Origin: Brevibacillus massiliensis
GTDB taxonomy: Bacteria; Bacillota; Bacilli; Brevibacillales; Brevibacillaceae
Direction of reading: 5' to 3'
Assembly: GCF_000311785.1 (NCBI RefSeq)
Contig: NZ_HE978541.1
Span: 173,895 to 237,894 of the forward strand
Length of the DNA stretch: 64,000 nt
The notes under the pieces were generated by a model, which saw nothing but the letters and a program-made list of their open reading frames with translations, had not been told where the DNA came from and searched no databases. Positions 28,613 to 37,429 of the stretch are shown here, one piece after another (position 1 is the first letter of the stretch; each line of letters begins with the position of its first letter). The translations under genes and the position numbers were made by a program.

Positions 28613-29896
28613 GTGTTCAAGAACTTGCAAAAGCCAGCTACAGGGGAAAAAATTACGGTCGACAACGGCAAATTGGTCGTTCCAAACAATCCAATTGTTC
28701 CGTTCATTGAGGGGGACGGCACCGGCCCGGACATTTGGAAGGCATCGGTCCGCGTATTGGATGCCGCTGTTGAGAAAGCTTACAAGGGCGAAAAGAAAAT
28801 CGCCTGGTTTGAAGTGTTTGCCGGTGAAAAAGCGTTCAATCAATTTGGCGAATGGCTGCCGGAAGATACGCTGACGGCAATTCGTGAATACCTGATTGCG
28901 ATCAAAGGTCCGCTGACTACTCCGGTCGGAGGCGGCATCCGCTCTATCAACGTAGCGCTGCGTCAGGAACTGGACCTTTACGCCTGTGTGCGCCCTGTTC
29001 AGTACTTTGAAGGCGTGCCGTCTCCGGTGAAACACCCTGAGTTGACCAACATGGTCATTTTCCGCGAAAACACGGAAGACATTTACGCAGGTGTCGAGTG
29101 GGCGGAAGGCACTCCGGAAGTGAAGAAAGTGATCGAATTCCTGCAAAAAGAGATGGGCGTTAAGAAAATCCGCTTCCCGGAAACGTCCGGTATCGGCATC
29201 AAGCCCGTATCCAAAGAGGGAACCGAGCGTCTGGTGCGGGCGGCGATTGACTATGCGCTGGCAAACAACCGCAAATCTGTCACGCTGGTTCACAAGGGCA
29301 ACATCATGAAGTTTACGGAAGGTGCCTTCAAAAACTGGGGATACGCCGTAGCAGAAGCTGAGTACGGCGACAAGGTGTTCACCTGGGCCCAGTACGACCG
29401 CATCAAGGCAGAGGGCGGTGATGCCGACAAAGCACAGAAAGAAGCGGAAGCCGCAGGCAAACTGATCGTGAAAGACGTCATCGCCGACGCTTTCCTGCAG
29501 CAAATCCTCACTCGTCCGGCAGAATACGATGTCGTAGCAACGCTCAACCTGAACGGCGACTACATCTCCGATGCTCTGGCAGCGCAAGTCGGCGGGATCG
29601 GTATCGCCCCTGGCGCCAACATCAACTACCTGACTGGCCATGCTGTATTTGAAGCAACGCACGGTACTGCTCCAAAATACGCCGGCTTGGACAAGGTCAA
29701 CCCGTCGTCTGTCATTCTTTCCGGGGAAATGCTGCTCCGTCACCTCGGCTGGAACGAAGCAGCTGACCTGTTGATCCGTACCATGGAGAAGACCATCTCG
29801 GCCAAAACGGTCACGTACGACTTTGCCCGCCTGATGGAGGGAGCTACGGAACTCAAGTGCTCCGAGTTTGCTGACGCCTTGATCAAAAACATGTAA
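28613..29896 (+). CDS. icd: Isocitrate dehydrogenase (NADP)
   Basis: Oxidatively decarboxylates isocitrate to 2-oxoglutarate. 427 residues, usual for the bacterial NADP enzyme. Motifs: [15 protein letters not shown], the phosphate/substrate loop [45 protein letters not shown] and [29 protein letters not shown] 28613 follows GGAGGG with seven bases between; the frame upstream has no better start. Confidence 0.97.
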   Translation: MFKNLQKPATGEKITVDNGKLVVPNNPIVPFIEGDGTGPDIWKASVRVLDAAVEKAYKGEKKIAWFEVFAGEKAFNQFGEWLPEDTLTAIREYLIAIKGPLTTPVGGGIRSINVALRQELDLYACVRPVQYFEGVPSPVKHPELTNMVIFRENTEDIYAGVEWAEGTPEVKKVIEFLQKEMGVKKIRFPETSGIGIKPVSKEGTERLVRAAIDYALANNRKSVTLVHKGNIMKFTEGAFKNWGYAVAEAEYGDKVFTWAQYDRIKAEGGDADKAQKEAEAAGKLIVKDVIADAFLQQILTRPAEYDVVATLNLNGDYISDALAAQVGGIGIAPGANINYLTGHAVFEATHGTAPKYAGLDKVNPSSVILSGEMLLRHLGWNEAADLLIRTMEKTISAKTVTYDFARLMEGATELKCSEFADALIKNM

Positions 29897-29924
29897 GAGC
29901 GCGCAGATAAAAGGAGGAATTTCA

Positions 29925-30863
29925 ATGGCATTCCGACGCAAAAAAATCGCCGTTATCGGCAGCGGCTTTACTGGGGCGACCACCGCGTTTATTCTGGCGC
30001 AAAAAGAACTGGGAGACATTGTGCTCGTCGATATTCCGCAACTGGAAAATCCGACGAAGGGGAAAGCCCTCGATATGCTGGAGTCTTCCCCGGTGCTCGG
30101 TTTTGACGCTAATATCACAGGTACTGCCAACTACGCGGACATCAAGGACTCCGATCTGGTCATCATCACAGCCGGGATCGCCCGCAAGCCTGGGATGTCC
30201 CGCGACGATCTGGTCAACACCAACGCCGGCATCATGCGTTCGGTAGCAGAGCAGGTGAAGACGTATGCGCCTAACTCCATCGTCATCATCCTGTCCAACC
30301 CGGTAGATGCGATGACCTACACCTTCTTCAAGACCTCCGGGTTCCCCAAAGAGCGCGTCATCGGCCAGTCCGGAGTGCTGGATACCGCTCGCTTCCGCAC
30401 GTTCGTAGCCCAGGAACTGAACGTGTCGGTAGAAGATGTGACCGGCTTCGTTCTGGGCGGACACGGCGACGACATGGTTCCGCTCGTCCGTTACTCCTAT
30501 GCCGGCGGCATTCCGTTGGAAAAGCTGATTCCGAAAGACCGTCTCGACGCGATTGTCGAGCGTACGCGCAAAGGCGGCGGCGAAATTGTCAACCTCCTCG
30601 GCAACGGCTCTGCCTACTACGCACCAGCCGCCTCCCTGGTGCAAATGGCGGAGGCTATTCTGAAAGACAAGAAGCGCATTCTCCCGGCGATTGCTTACCT
30701 GGAGGGCGAGTACGGCTACAACAACCTGTACCTGGGCGTTCCGACGCTGCTCGGCGGTTCCGGTCTCGAGAAAGTATACGAACTGGAATTGACTGCCGAA
30801 GAGAAAGCGGCACTCGACAAGTCGGCTGAATCTGTCCGCAACGTCATGAGGGTATTGGAGTAG
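29925..30863 (+). CDS. mdh: Malate dehydrogenase
   Basis: NAD-dependent oxidation of malate to oxaloacetate. 312 residues of the LDH-like malate dehydrogenase type found in Bacilli. Rossmann motif [17 protein letters not shown], then [20 protein letters not shown] (R of the substrate loop), [22 protein letters not shown] and the catalytic [17 protein letters not shown] 29925 follows AAAAGGAGG. Last gene of the operon, closed by the terminator at 30904. Confidence 0.97.
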   Translation: MAFRRKKIAVIGSGFTGATTAFILAQKELGDIVLVDIPQLENPTKGKALDMLESSPVLGFDANITGTANYADIKDSDLVIITAGIARKPGMSRDDLVNTNAGIMRSVAEQVKTYAPNSIVIILSNPVDAMTYTFFKTSGFPKERVIGQSGVLDTARFRTFVAQELNVSVEDVTGFVLGGHGDDMVPLVRYSYAGGIPLEKLIPKDRLDAIVERTRKGGGEIVNLLGNGSAYYAPAASLVQMAEAILKDKKRILPAIAYLEGEYGYNNLYLGVPTLLGGSGLEKVYELELTAEEKAALDKSAESVRNVMRVLE

Positions 30864-30903
30864 TTGCCCGATTAGACCATACTCGCAAAGAGTCGTAAAT
30901 CAC

Positions 30904-30945
30904 AAGGATGACACATATATGTTTTCATATGTGTCATCCTTTTTT
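30904..30945 (+). terminator. Intrinsic terminator of citZ-icd-mdh
   Basis: Perfect 15-bp stem 30904-30918 with 30927-30941 around an eight-base loop, continuing in T to 30945. Confidence 0.93.
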
Positions 30946-31029
30946 ATTGACGAAAAAGCGAGGCGAAGCGCCGTGGTTTACAATTTGGGTATATAATAAG
31001 AAGCAAAGAAAGGAGACGTACCAATACAA

Positions 31030-31969
31030 GTGGAACATCCCAAAAAAAGCATGTATGTTTTGCTGCTGCTGGTCCCTTTGTTTTGGGGAGGGGTTTTCGG
31101 GGCGGCGAAACATGTCATTACGGAAATTCCGCCGATTACAGCTGCCGCTTTGCGCTTTGGTTTGGCCGGCTTGCTCCTGTTGGCGCTGGCCCTTATCCGA
31201 CCTGAATGGAGCTTGGAGGCGCTGAAAAAACGCTGGTTGGCTCTATTGGCGATGTCTTTCATGGGGATATTTGCTTACAACGCGTTCTTTTTTTGGGGGG
31301 CTTGCCCATACGTCAGCCATTAACGGATCGTTGATCATGGCGACATCGCCCGTCTTCATTACGCTTGGGGCTGTTCTGTTCTTAAAGGAATCGTGGAATA
31401 GATGGCTCGCTTTCAGCCTGCTTTTGTCGCTGATCGGGGTTCTTTTCGTCATCACGCAGGGCTCGCTTGCAACCTTTGCTTCGCTCTCCTTCAATGTGGG
31501 GGATTTGCTGTTTATCGGGGCTTTATGCTGCTGGGTCGGTTATGGACTGATCGGCAAGGTCGTAATGCGAGGGGTTTCGCCGTTATTTACAACGGCCGTT
31601 ACGACAGTGATGGGTTTCTTTTTCCTGGCCATTTGCTCTTTTTTTGAACACGGGTGGGGCCAGGTGTCGGCCATGTCTCCCCAGTCGTGGCTTGAAATGG
31701 TCTACATGACTGTCTTCGCGACAGTGCTTGCCTTTTTTCTGTGGAATCAAGGGGTTTCTCAAATCGGGGCAAGCAATACAAGCATGTACATGAATCTGGT
31801 TCCGCTCAATGCTGCGTGGATCGCAGTGGTGTTTTACGGTTCAAGCATTTCCATGCAGCAGGTGTTCGGCATGGTGCTGGTCATCGCCGGCGTGTATTTG
31901 ATGACACGGGGAAATCGTTTGATGGCCGCGAAGCAAAAGCAGCCGGATGCAAATACGCTTGGCACTTGA
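31030..31969 (+). pseudogene. EamA/DMT-family transporter split by a frameshift
   Basis: Two overlapping frames together give one ten-helix drug/metabolite transporter of about 310 residues. The first (31030-31323) runs from MEHPKKSMYVLLLLVPLFWG through helix 3 and then ends in nonsense (CPYVSH). The second carries on without loss from GLAHTSAINGSLIMATSPVF to the C-terminus (stop 31967-31969). The switch falls at T7G6 (31288-31300); one G too many explains it. So it is either a true slipped-strand mutation (possibly phase variable) or a sequencing error. GTG 31030 is 14 bases from AGGAG; an ATA at 31024 would be better spaced. Substrate unknown. Confidence 0.85.
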
Positions 31970-32009
31970 GCAAGGGGCATTAAATCAAGGCGGCGCCAGG
32001 ACGGGGCCT

Positions 32010-32441
32010 TCACAATCCCGAGACGCGGACCAGTTTGCGCAGGATTGTTTCCTGTTCAATAGACCTTGCGGCGAGCGTTTCCCAGATGCCCTCCTGCCGC
32101 TGTTGCCCTTCCTTTAGGGAACCGGTGTCTTCTTTCAGGACGCTGACATCTTCTTTCAAGATACGGACGTCTTCTTTCAGGACGCTGACATCCTCTTTCA
32201 AGATACGGACGTCTTCTTTCAGGACACTGACTTCTTCTTTTAAGACGGACACATCTGATTTGAGTGCAGCAATATCCTCTTTCATGACGGTGATCTCTTC
32301 CTGGATGTGGGCCACGGTATTGGTGAGACTGCCCATTTCCGCCCTGAGTTCTTCCAAACCGTCACGAACCGAGTAAACCACCTGCTTTAATTCGTCAAGA
32401 ACCCCTAGTTTTTGCAAAATAAGATCCATGTTGCCGGCCAT
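32010..32441 (-). CDS. Heptad-repeat coiled-coil protein of unknown function
   Basis: 143 residues. After MDLILQKLGVLDELKQVV comes a long coiled coil of near-perfect heptads (VSVLKED/VRILKED repeated, residues about 50-112), then a tail RSIEQETILRKLVRVSGL. No signal peptide, membrane helix or enzymatic motif. The coil is encoded by 42-base (two-heptad) tandem DNA repeats at 32128-32253. ATG 32441 follows GGGGGAGG. Such proteins are scattered in Brevibacillus-like genomes without a known role. It lies alone between the broken transporter and phoP, on the opposite strand. Confidence 0.75.
   Translation of the reverse strand: MAGNMDLILQKLGVLDELKQVVYSVRDGLEELRAEMGSLTNTVAHIQEEITVMKEDIAALKSDVSVLKEEVSVLKEDVRILKEDVSVLKEDVRILKEDVSVLKEDTGSLKEGQQRQEGIWETLAARSIEQETILRKLVRVSGL
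32128..32253. repeat. 42-bp tandem repeat inside the coiled-coil gene
   Basis: Units start at 32128, 32170 and 32212. Units 1 and 2 differ by one base (T/C in the middle); unit 3 is degenerate in its second half. Each unit encodes two heptads, so copy number can change in frame. Confidence 0.85.
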
Positions 32442-32528
32442 TTTTTCCTCCCCCTTTTCCTATCTTCTCTAAAACTATCATAGCATGAGACAGGGGCAAG
32501 TACAGGATTTTTGGTGGGGCAAAAAGGT

Positions 32529-32545
32529 TTTACACAAACTTAACT
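32529..32545 (+). promoter_or_regulatory. Candidate PhoP box upstream of phoP
   Basis: TTTACA (32529-32534) and TTAACT (32540-32545) are separated by five bases, near the Bacillus PhoP pattern of TT(A/T/C)ACA repeats. It stands about 90 bases before phoP, consistent with autoregulation. No convincing -10 was found. Confidence 0.45.
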
Positions 32546-32636
32546 TGCCTGCCTTAGGCGTTTCTGTCAGACTAAGAATGAATGGCGACAACCGGAACAA
32601 AGCACCTTTGTTTCGATCACAAGGAGGAAACATCGC

Positions 32637-33332
32637 TTGACCAAAATACTCGTTGTTGACGACGAACCGTCGATCGCCAAACTGCTTCAGTTTAATTTAG
32701 AGAAAGCAGGCTACCAGGTCTTGATCGCCCTCGATGGGAAGCAGGGATTGGAGATGGCCCGTCAGGAGAAGCCCGATTTTATCGTACTTGACCTGATGCT
32801 GCCCAAGATGGACGGCATGGACGTCTGCAAAACACTGCGGCAAGAGCGTGTCAACACGCCAATTCTGATGCTGACGGCAAAAGACGACGAATTGGATAAA
32901 GTTCTCGGCTTGGAGCTTGGGGCTGACGATTATTTAACCAAGCCGTTTAGCCCAAGGGAAGTAGTCGCACGCGTCAAGGCGATTCTCCGGCGAACCCAGG
33001 TGAATTCCGAATCGGAAGAAAACAAGGATGACACCGTGCTTACGTTTGGTTCCGTTCGGATCTATCCTGAGCGGTACGAAGTGTATCGCGGCGAAGATAA
33101 AATAGAGCTGACACCGAAGGAATTTGAGCTGCTGCAGTACATGGCTGCCCACAACGGCCGGGTTTTGACCCGGGATCAACTGCTCAATGCCGTCTGGAAC
33201 TACGACTTCATCGGCGATTCGCGGATTGTCGACGTGCACATCAGCCATCTGCGGGAAAAACTAGAGGAAGATACGAAGAATCCCCGATTTATCAAGACAG
33301 TACGCGGTCTTGGATACAAGTTGGAAGGATGA
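32637..33332 (+). CDS. phoP: Phosphate-response regulator PhoP (OmpR type)
   Basis: 231 residues. Receiver domain (residues 1-120) with the acidic pocket D8/D9, phosphoacceptor D52 in LDLMLPKMDG and the lysine of DDYLTKPFSP; C-terminal winged helix with ELTPKEFELLQYMAAHNGRVLTRDQLL and VDVHISHLREKLE. It pairs with the kinase encoded next. Identification as PhoP rather than another OmpR regulator rests on position between mdh and a PhoR-like kinase, as in B. subtilis. TTG 32637 follows AAGGAGG with nine bases between. Confidence 0.92.
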   Translation: MTKILVVDDEPSIAKLLQFNLEKAGYQVLIALDGKQGLEMARQEKPDFIVLDLMLPKMDGMDVCKTLRQERVNTPILMLTAKDDELDKVLGLELGADDYLTKPFSPREVVARVKAILRRTQVNSESEENKDDTVLTFGSVRIYPERYEVYRGEDKIELTPKEFELLQYMAAHNGRVLTRDQLLNAVWNYDFIGDSRIVDVHISHLREKLEEDTKNPRFIKTVRGLGYKLEG

Positions 33333-33342
33333 AGGTGAGGCT

Positions 33343-35112
33343 GTGAATCGCTTTCGGTTGAAACTCACCTTAACCATATTGGCGCTGATTTCCGTCGTTA
33401 TCCTGCTCATGGGAGCTTTTTTTGCCAAAGTTTTGGAAAAATCTTATGTGGAAACCTTAACCGACCTGCTGGAAAAAGAGACGCTGCTCATATCGGAGAC
33501 GGTGCACAGTCCCGAGGTGTTCGGCGACTCCGCCGTCCTGGCAGACCGGGTTCAGCAGTTTGTACAGGCGCTGGACGGTCGGATCACGGTTGTAGACAAG
33601 CAAGGCAGGCTGCTGTTTGATTCCGAGGGGAATTCGGATGCGGACGGGACACTTGCCGACCTGCCGGAGTTTCGAGCAGCCTTGGCCGGACAGCAAGGGA
33701 TTTCACAAGGTTACAGCGAACCGGCAAAAGAGAAGCTGCTGTTCGTGGCTGTTCCGGTGGTGGACGGCGGGCAGGTGATCGGTGCCGTTCGTTCTGCGAT
33801 GTCGATGAAGAGCATCACAGACGTCATCCTAAACATGTGGTTCAGTCTCTTGACCGGACTCTTTATCGCGCTGGTCGGAGGTTCCATCCTGAGCGCGCGC
33901 CTCTCCTATGGCATTGTTCGGCCAATAGAAGAAATGACCAGGGTAGCGCGCAACATCACGCAGCGCGAATTTGAAGGCCGGGTGCGGATCAAGGCCAAAG
34001 ACGAAATCGGCCAGTTGGCTTCGGCCATTAACTTCATGGCGTCCAGCCTGGAACAGCAGATGTACGAAATTTCCGAGAACCAGCAGCGCCTGACTGGTGT
34101 GCTGACCAATATGACCAGCGGCGTGATGTTCGTCACCGAACAGCGGCGAATCATGCTGGTCAATCCGGCGGTGGAAAAGCTGCTTGGCCGGACCAGCAGC
34201 GAGCTGGTGGGAAAGCTTCACATCGAAGCGGGGAACAATTACGAGCTGAGCCGCTACATTGACAAATGCATTGCCATGGGAGAAAAAATCAGGGGAGAGA
34301 TCCACACCTATGATCCTGTTGAACGAATCCTCGATATTAACGTGGCGCCTTACATCAACGCCAAAGGGGAGGCCAAAGGGGCGGTCGTGGTGCTGCACGA
34401 CATCACGGAAATCCGCCGTTTGGAAAAGATGCGCAGCGAGTTTGTCGCCAACGTCTCACACGAGCTGCGCACGCCGGTCACGTCGATCAAGGGCTTTACG
34501 GAAACACTGCTGGATGGCGCCCTGCAGGATGAAGAAACCTGTCGCCAATTTTTGCAGATCATCGCTGATGAGAGCGAACGGCTTTTCCGCCTGATTACGG
34601 AAATCCTCGACTTGTCCAGAATCGAGCAGAAAAAGATTACGCTGCAGCTGGTAGAGGTCAACGTCCGCAAACTGATACACGAAACGGCCAAGATCGTGCA
34701 GGAGCAGGTTTCGCGAAAGCATTTGAAGTTGATTCTCCCGCCCGAGGAGGACGTTATGCTGACCACGGACAAAGACTGCCTGCGGCAAATTCTGCTCAAT
34801 CTGATGTCCAACGCCATCGCCTACACTCCGGAAGGCGGCACGATTACCTGGTCTGTCGAGCAAGCTGACGATCGGGTTCAGATCCGTGTGACCGACACGG
34901 GGATCGGGATACCGGAAAAAGACCTCGGCCGCGTGTTCGAACGCTTCTACCGGGTGGAGAAGGCGCGTTCGCGGGACACCGGGGGGACCGGGTTGGGACT
35001 GGCGATCGTGAAGCATCTGGTGGAAAGCTTGCACGGCACCATCACAGTGGAAAGCGAGGAGGGCGTCGGTTCCACGTTTTGCGTGACCCTTCCGCGGGAG
35101 GGGAAACCATGA
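33343..35112 (+). CDS. phoR: Phosphate-sensing histidine kinase PhoR
   Basis: 589 residues. TM helix 1 (about 8-28), extracellular sensor part (about 30-165), TM helix 2 (about 170-190), HAMP ([20 protein letters not shown]), PAS domain ([18 protein letters not shown]), then HisKA with H373 in [20 protein letters not shown] and the ATPase domain with [32 protein letters not shown] and [16 protein letters not shown] 33343 follows GAAGGTGAGG, 10 bases after the phoP stop. In Bacillus this kinase reads wall teichoic acid intermediates through its PAS domain. Confidence 0.93.
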   Translation: MNRFRLKLTLTILALISVVILLMGAFFAKVLEKSYVETLTDLLEKETLLISETVHSPEVFGDSAVLADRVQQFVQALDGRITVVDKQGRLLFDSEGNSDADGTLADLPEFRAALAGQQGISQGYSEPAKEKLLFVAVPVVDGGQVIGAVRSAMSMKSITDVILNMWFSLLTGLFIALVGGSILSARLSYGIVRPIEEMTRVARNITQREFEGRVRIKAKDEIGQLASAINFMASSLEQQMYEISENQQRLTGVLTNMTSGVMFVTEQRRIMLVNPAVEKLLGRTSSELVGKLHIEAGNNYELSRYIDKCIAMGEKIRGEIHTYDPVERILDINVAPYINAKGEAKGAVVVLHDITEIRRLEKMRSEFVANVSHELRTPVTSIKGFTETLLDGALQDEETCRQFLQIIADESERLFRLITEILDLSRIEQKKITLQLVEVNVRKLIHETAKIVQEQVSRKHLKLILPPEEDVMLTTDKDCLRQILLNLMSNAIAYTPEGGTITWSVEQADDRVQIRVTDTGIGIPEKDLGRVFERFYRVEKARSRDTGGTGLGLAIVKHLVESLHGTITVESEEGVGSTFCVTLPREGKP

Positions 35113-35131
35113 TCGCATCGAGAAGGAAGCT

Positions 35132-35185
35132 TCCCGGAACGGGATTCGAACGCTTGGGTTCGGTCCCGCTGCCGGGACGTTTTTT
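35132..35185 (+). terminator. Intrinsic terminator of phoPR
   Basis: TCCCGG (35132-35137) pairs with CCGGGA (35172-35177); the interior also pairs (TTCGAAC/GGTTCG region), giving a long imperfect hairpin. Six T follow at 35180-35185. Confidence 0.8.
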
Positions 35186-35189
35186 CTTT

Positions 35190-35398
35190 GCTAAAAAGCT
35201 GTAACCTTTTTTCGTATCCGGCCGACTATCAGAGCGAACGCAACAATATATGATGGTGCGCCAGGGAGATACGCTGGCAGATTAGGGCTATAATACCGAC
35301 TTTGACTCGCTGACCGGAGAACGGGTTGAGTAAAACCCTCGTCTTTTAAGGCAAACTCCCTTGTTATCAGTCAAAACGCAGGGAGTTTGCCTTTTCCA
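35190..35398. other. Gap after phoPR: possible gene remnant and a hairpin
   Basis: In one plus frame 35240-35333 reads like protein (MMVRQGDTLAD, stop TAG, GYNTDFDSLTGERVE, stop). It may be a decayed 3' end, but no family was recognised. At 35348-35393 a perfect 14-bp inverted repeat (35348-35361 with 35380-35393) is followed by TTTT on the plus strand, only four bases from the stop of the convergent flavoprotein gene. Confidence 0.35.
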
Positions 35399-37360
35399 CT
35401 ATATTTCCAATGCTGCCATCATTCCTTCAAAAGTCGCTTCCTCCAAAGTACGCGGTGCAAGACAATCCCCAATCTGGCGGACGACGGGTGCTGAGCCTTT
35501 TACCTCCTCATAGAGTTCGGTGTTGGGTACACGTCCCATCGAGAGTACAATTGTATCCCAGTCCCCTATTTGCTCAGCTTCATGCGTAAAAAGATTTCGC
35601 AAAATCACACGTTCCTGAGTTATACCGCCAAAATCAAAGTGAGGAAGCAGCGTTACTTTCAACGTATACAGTTTTTTTAAGTATTCGTTTCTCAAGTATT
35701 GATGAACCTCCTCGCCGATGTAAAGCCTCGCTGATACGAGTGTCACATCATGTCCTTTTTCGGCCAGGAAAATGGCTGCCTCTACTCCTGGCCAGTCCCC
35801 GAAGTAATCGAATACCAGGACGCGCCGTCCCACAGTTCGCGGATTGGCTCCGAAAAGTTCGTCAACCAACATCAATCGCGGATGATCGATTCCTTCGACA
35901 TGTGGCAGGTATGGCCGTGCTCCTGCGGCACATATAACGACATCTGCTTCCAATTTACCTATTTCATGACGGGTTGCCCGCTGTCCCAATTGGACGTTCA
36001 CATTGCTTTGCGACAACTTGCGTGTATAGTTGTCGAGCATGGTCTCCGCGACTTCACGGCGCATCGGTGCACGACGCATTATGCGCAGCAATCCGCCAAT
36101 AGCGTTGGTCTGATCGATGAGCGTAACTTGATGCCCCAGATCCGATGCAGTGACCGCAGCTTGCAATCCTGCCGGTCCTGCTCCGATCACAACTACCCGC
36201 TTCCCCGTTCTGGAACGCTGTACAAGTGGCCGCAGCTTTTCTTCATTGCCCGCCATCGGATTCTGCACGCATCCAATGGCAAGACCCTTGTGGTAGTGGC
36301 CGATACAGGCTTGATTGCAGCCAAGACATGCTGTAATGGTTTGAAGTTCGCCGTTGATCGCCTTGTTTGGCATCTCTGGATCGACAATTGTAGCGCGAGT
36401 CATCCCCACAATATCTGCTTGGCCAGTGGAAACGATCCGCTCTGCCTCTGCCGGATCGAGAACCCTTGACCCTACGAAAACCGGAACAGCCCCGGCCATC
36501 CGAATTTTAAAGGCATAGGGGGCGTTATAACCGTGTGCCATGGGCGATGCTGGTGCGATGTGAGTCGAACCCGCATAAGTACTGGAATCTCCTGATGTAA
36601 CGTTGATGAAATCAAGACGAACCCGATCTACCAGGTATTTTACGATTTCCACTGAATCCTTCACGCCCAGGCCGTCCATGGTTTTTTCGTCTGCACTCAT
36701 GCGAATTCCAACGGTGAAGTCCTCGCCGACTGATTTCCATACCCTCTCCATGACCTCGACGATAAAGCGCATGCGGTTTTCGAAGGAGCCTCCGTAGTGA
36801 TCTTTACGGTGATTGGTAAGTCCCGACCAGAATTGTGCGGGGAGGTAGCCGTGAGAACAGCAGATTTCTACACCATCCAGTCCGCTCTCTTTTGCCAGCT
36901 TTGCCGATAAGGCAAATCCGTCGATAACCTGATTGATTTCGTCCAGGCTCATTGGTTTTGGCATCACCGAGAACCGCAGGCTGGGCTCAGCCGATGGGGC
37001 CCATGCTGCGTTGCGGTAATCGCTGGAAACGACTTCCCGCCCGCCGTGAAACAACTGGGAAAAGACCTTTGTACCGTAGCGATGTACCTCTTTTGCCACC
37101 AATGAGTAGGCGGGTATTACCCGATGATCGTATCCGGCAATGGTCTGAGTGGTAAGCATGCCAGATGGGTGCACCGCCGCCGCTTCAAGTACGATCAGGC
37201 CGGCGCCGCCTTTGGCGCGGGCCGCATGATAGGCTGCCATGTCCGATGTCGGGATTCCATCTTTTACGTGGTTTGTCTGGTGAGCGGTAATCATGATTCT
37301 GTTTTTTATTACTATCTTGCCTATTTCGACACTGCTAAACAGGTTTTTGAAATGTGTCAT
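35399..37360 (-). CDS. Old-yellow-enzyme/2,4-dienoyl-CoA reductase-type iron-sulfur flavoprotein
   Basis: 653 residues. An FMN-binding TIM barrel (about 1-370; IKNRIMITAHQTNHV, FSQLFHGGRE, VEICCSHGYLPAQFWSG) is followed by a 4Fe-4S motif C-x2-C-x3-C-x11-C (CLGCNQAC ... GC) and FAD/NAD(P) domains with VVVIGAGPAGLQAAVTA. This is the layout of dienoyl-CoA reductase FadH and trimethylamine dehydrogenase, so electrons would pass from NAD(P)H via FAD and the cluster to FMN and an unsaturated substrate. ATG 37360 follows GAAGGAAC. Third gene of the hyuA-hyuB operon; substrate unknown. Confidence 0.88.
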   Translation of the reverse strand: MTHFKNLFSSVEIGKIVIKNRIMITAHQTNHVKDGIPTSDMAAYHAARAKGGAGLIVLEAAAVHPSGMLTTQTIAGYDHRVIPAYSLVAKEVHRYGTKVFSQLFHGGREVVSSDYRNAAWAPSAEPSLRFSVMPKPMSLDEINQVIDGFALSAKLAKESGLDGVEICCSHGYLPAQFWSGLTNHRKDHYGGSFENRMRFIVEVMERVWKSVGEDFTVGIRMSADEKTMDGLGVKDSVEIVKYLVDRVRLDFINVTSGDSSTYAGSTHIAPASPMAHGYNAPYAFKIRMAGAVPVFVGSRVLDPAEAERIVSTGQADIVGMTRATIVDPEMPNKAINGELQTITACLGCNQACIGHYHKGLAIGCVQNPMAGNEEKLRPLVQRSRTGKRVVVIGAGPAGLQAAVTASDLGHQVTLIDQTNAIGGLLRIMRRAPMRREVAETMLDNYTRKLSQSNVNVQLGQRATRHEIGKLEADVVICAAGARPYLPHVEGIDHPRLMLVDELFGANPRTVGRRVLVFDYFGDWPGVEAAIFLAEKGHDVTLVSARLYIGEEVHQYLRNEYLKKLYTLKVTLLPHFDFGGITQERVILRNLFTHEAEQIGDWDTIVLSMGRVPNTELYEEVKGSAPVVRQIGDCLAPRTLEEATFEGMMAALEI

Positions 37361-37393
37361 GTCGTTCCTTCTTTCTGTATAGATACAATAAGC

Positions 37394-37422
37394 GAGGAAG
37401 CAGGGGCTCAGCCCGCTTCCTC
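37394..37422 (-). other. Stem-loop between hyuB and the flavoprotein gene
   Basis: GAGGAAGC (37394-37401) pairs with GCTTCCTC (37415-37422), with further GGG/CCC pairing inside. No T tract on either side, so a processing or stability element is more likely than a terminator. Confidence 0.6.
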
Positions 37423-37429
37423 CTTCTGC

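Noticed and set aside
28544-30130. A 528-codon minus-strand frame over icd and mdh
   Set aside because: Antisense shadow; it spans two well-supported genes and their ribosome sites and has no start signal.
30992-30997. TATAAT before the broken EamA gene as a full promoter
   Set aside because: The -10 is good, but no acceptable -35 or extended TG element lies at the right distance, so it is not listed as a feature.
32128-32253. Repeats resembling a small CRISPR array
   Set aside because: Units are contiguous without spacers and encode heptads in frame; this is a coding repeat.
35240-35333. LysM-like reading of VRQGDTLAD
   Set aside because: The similarity is limited to a few residues and the frame stops at once; no LysM domain can be claimed.
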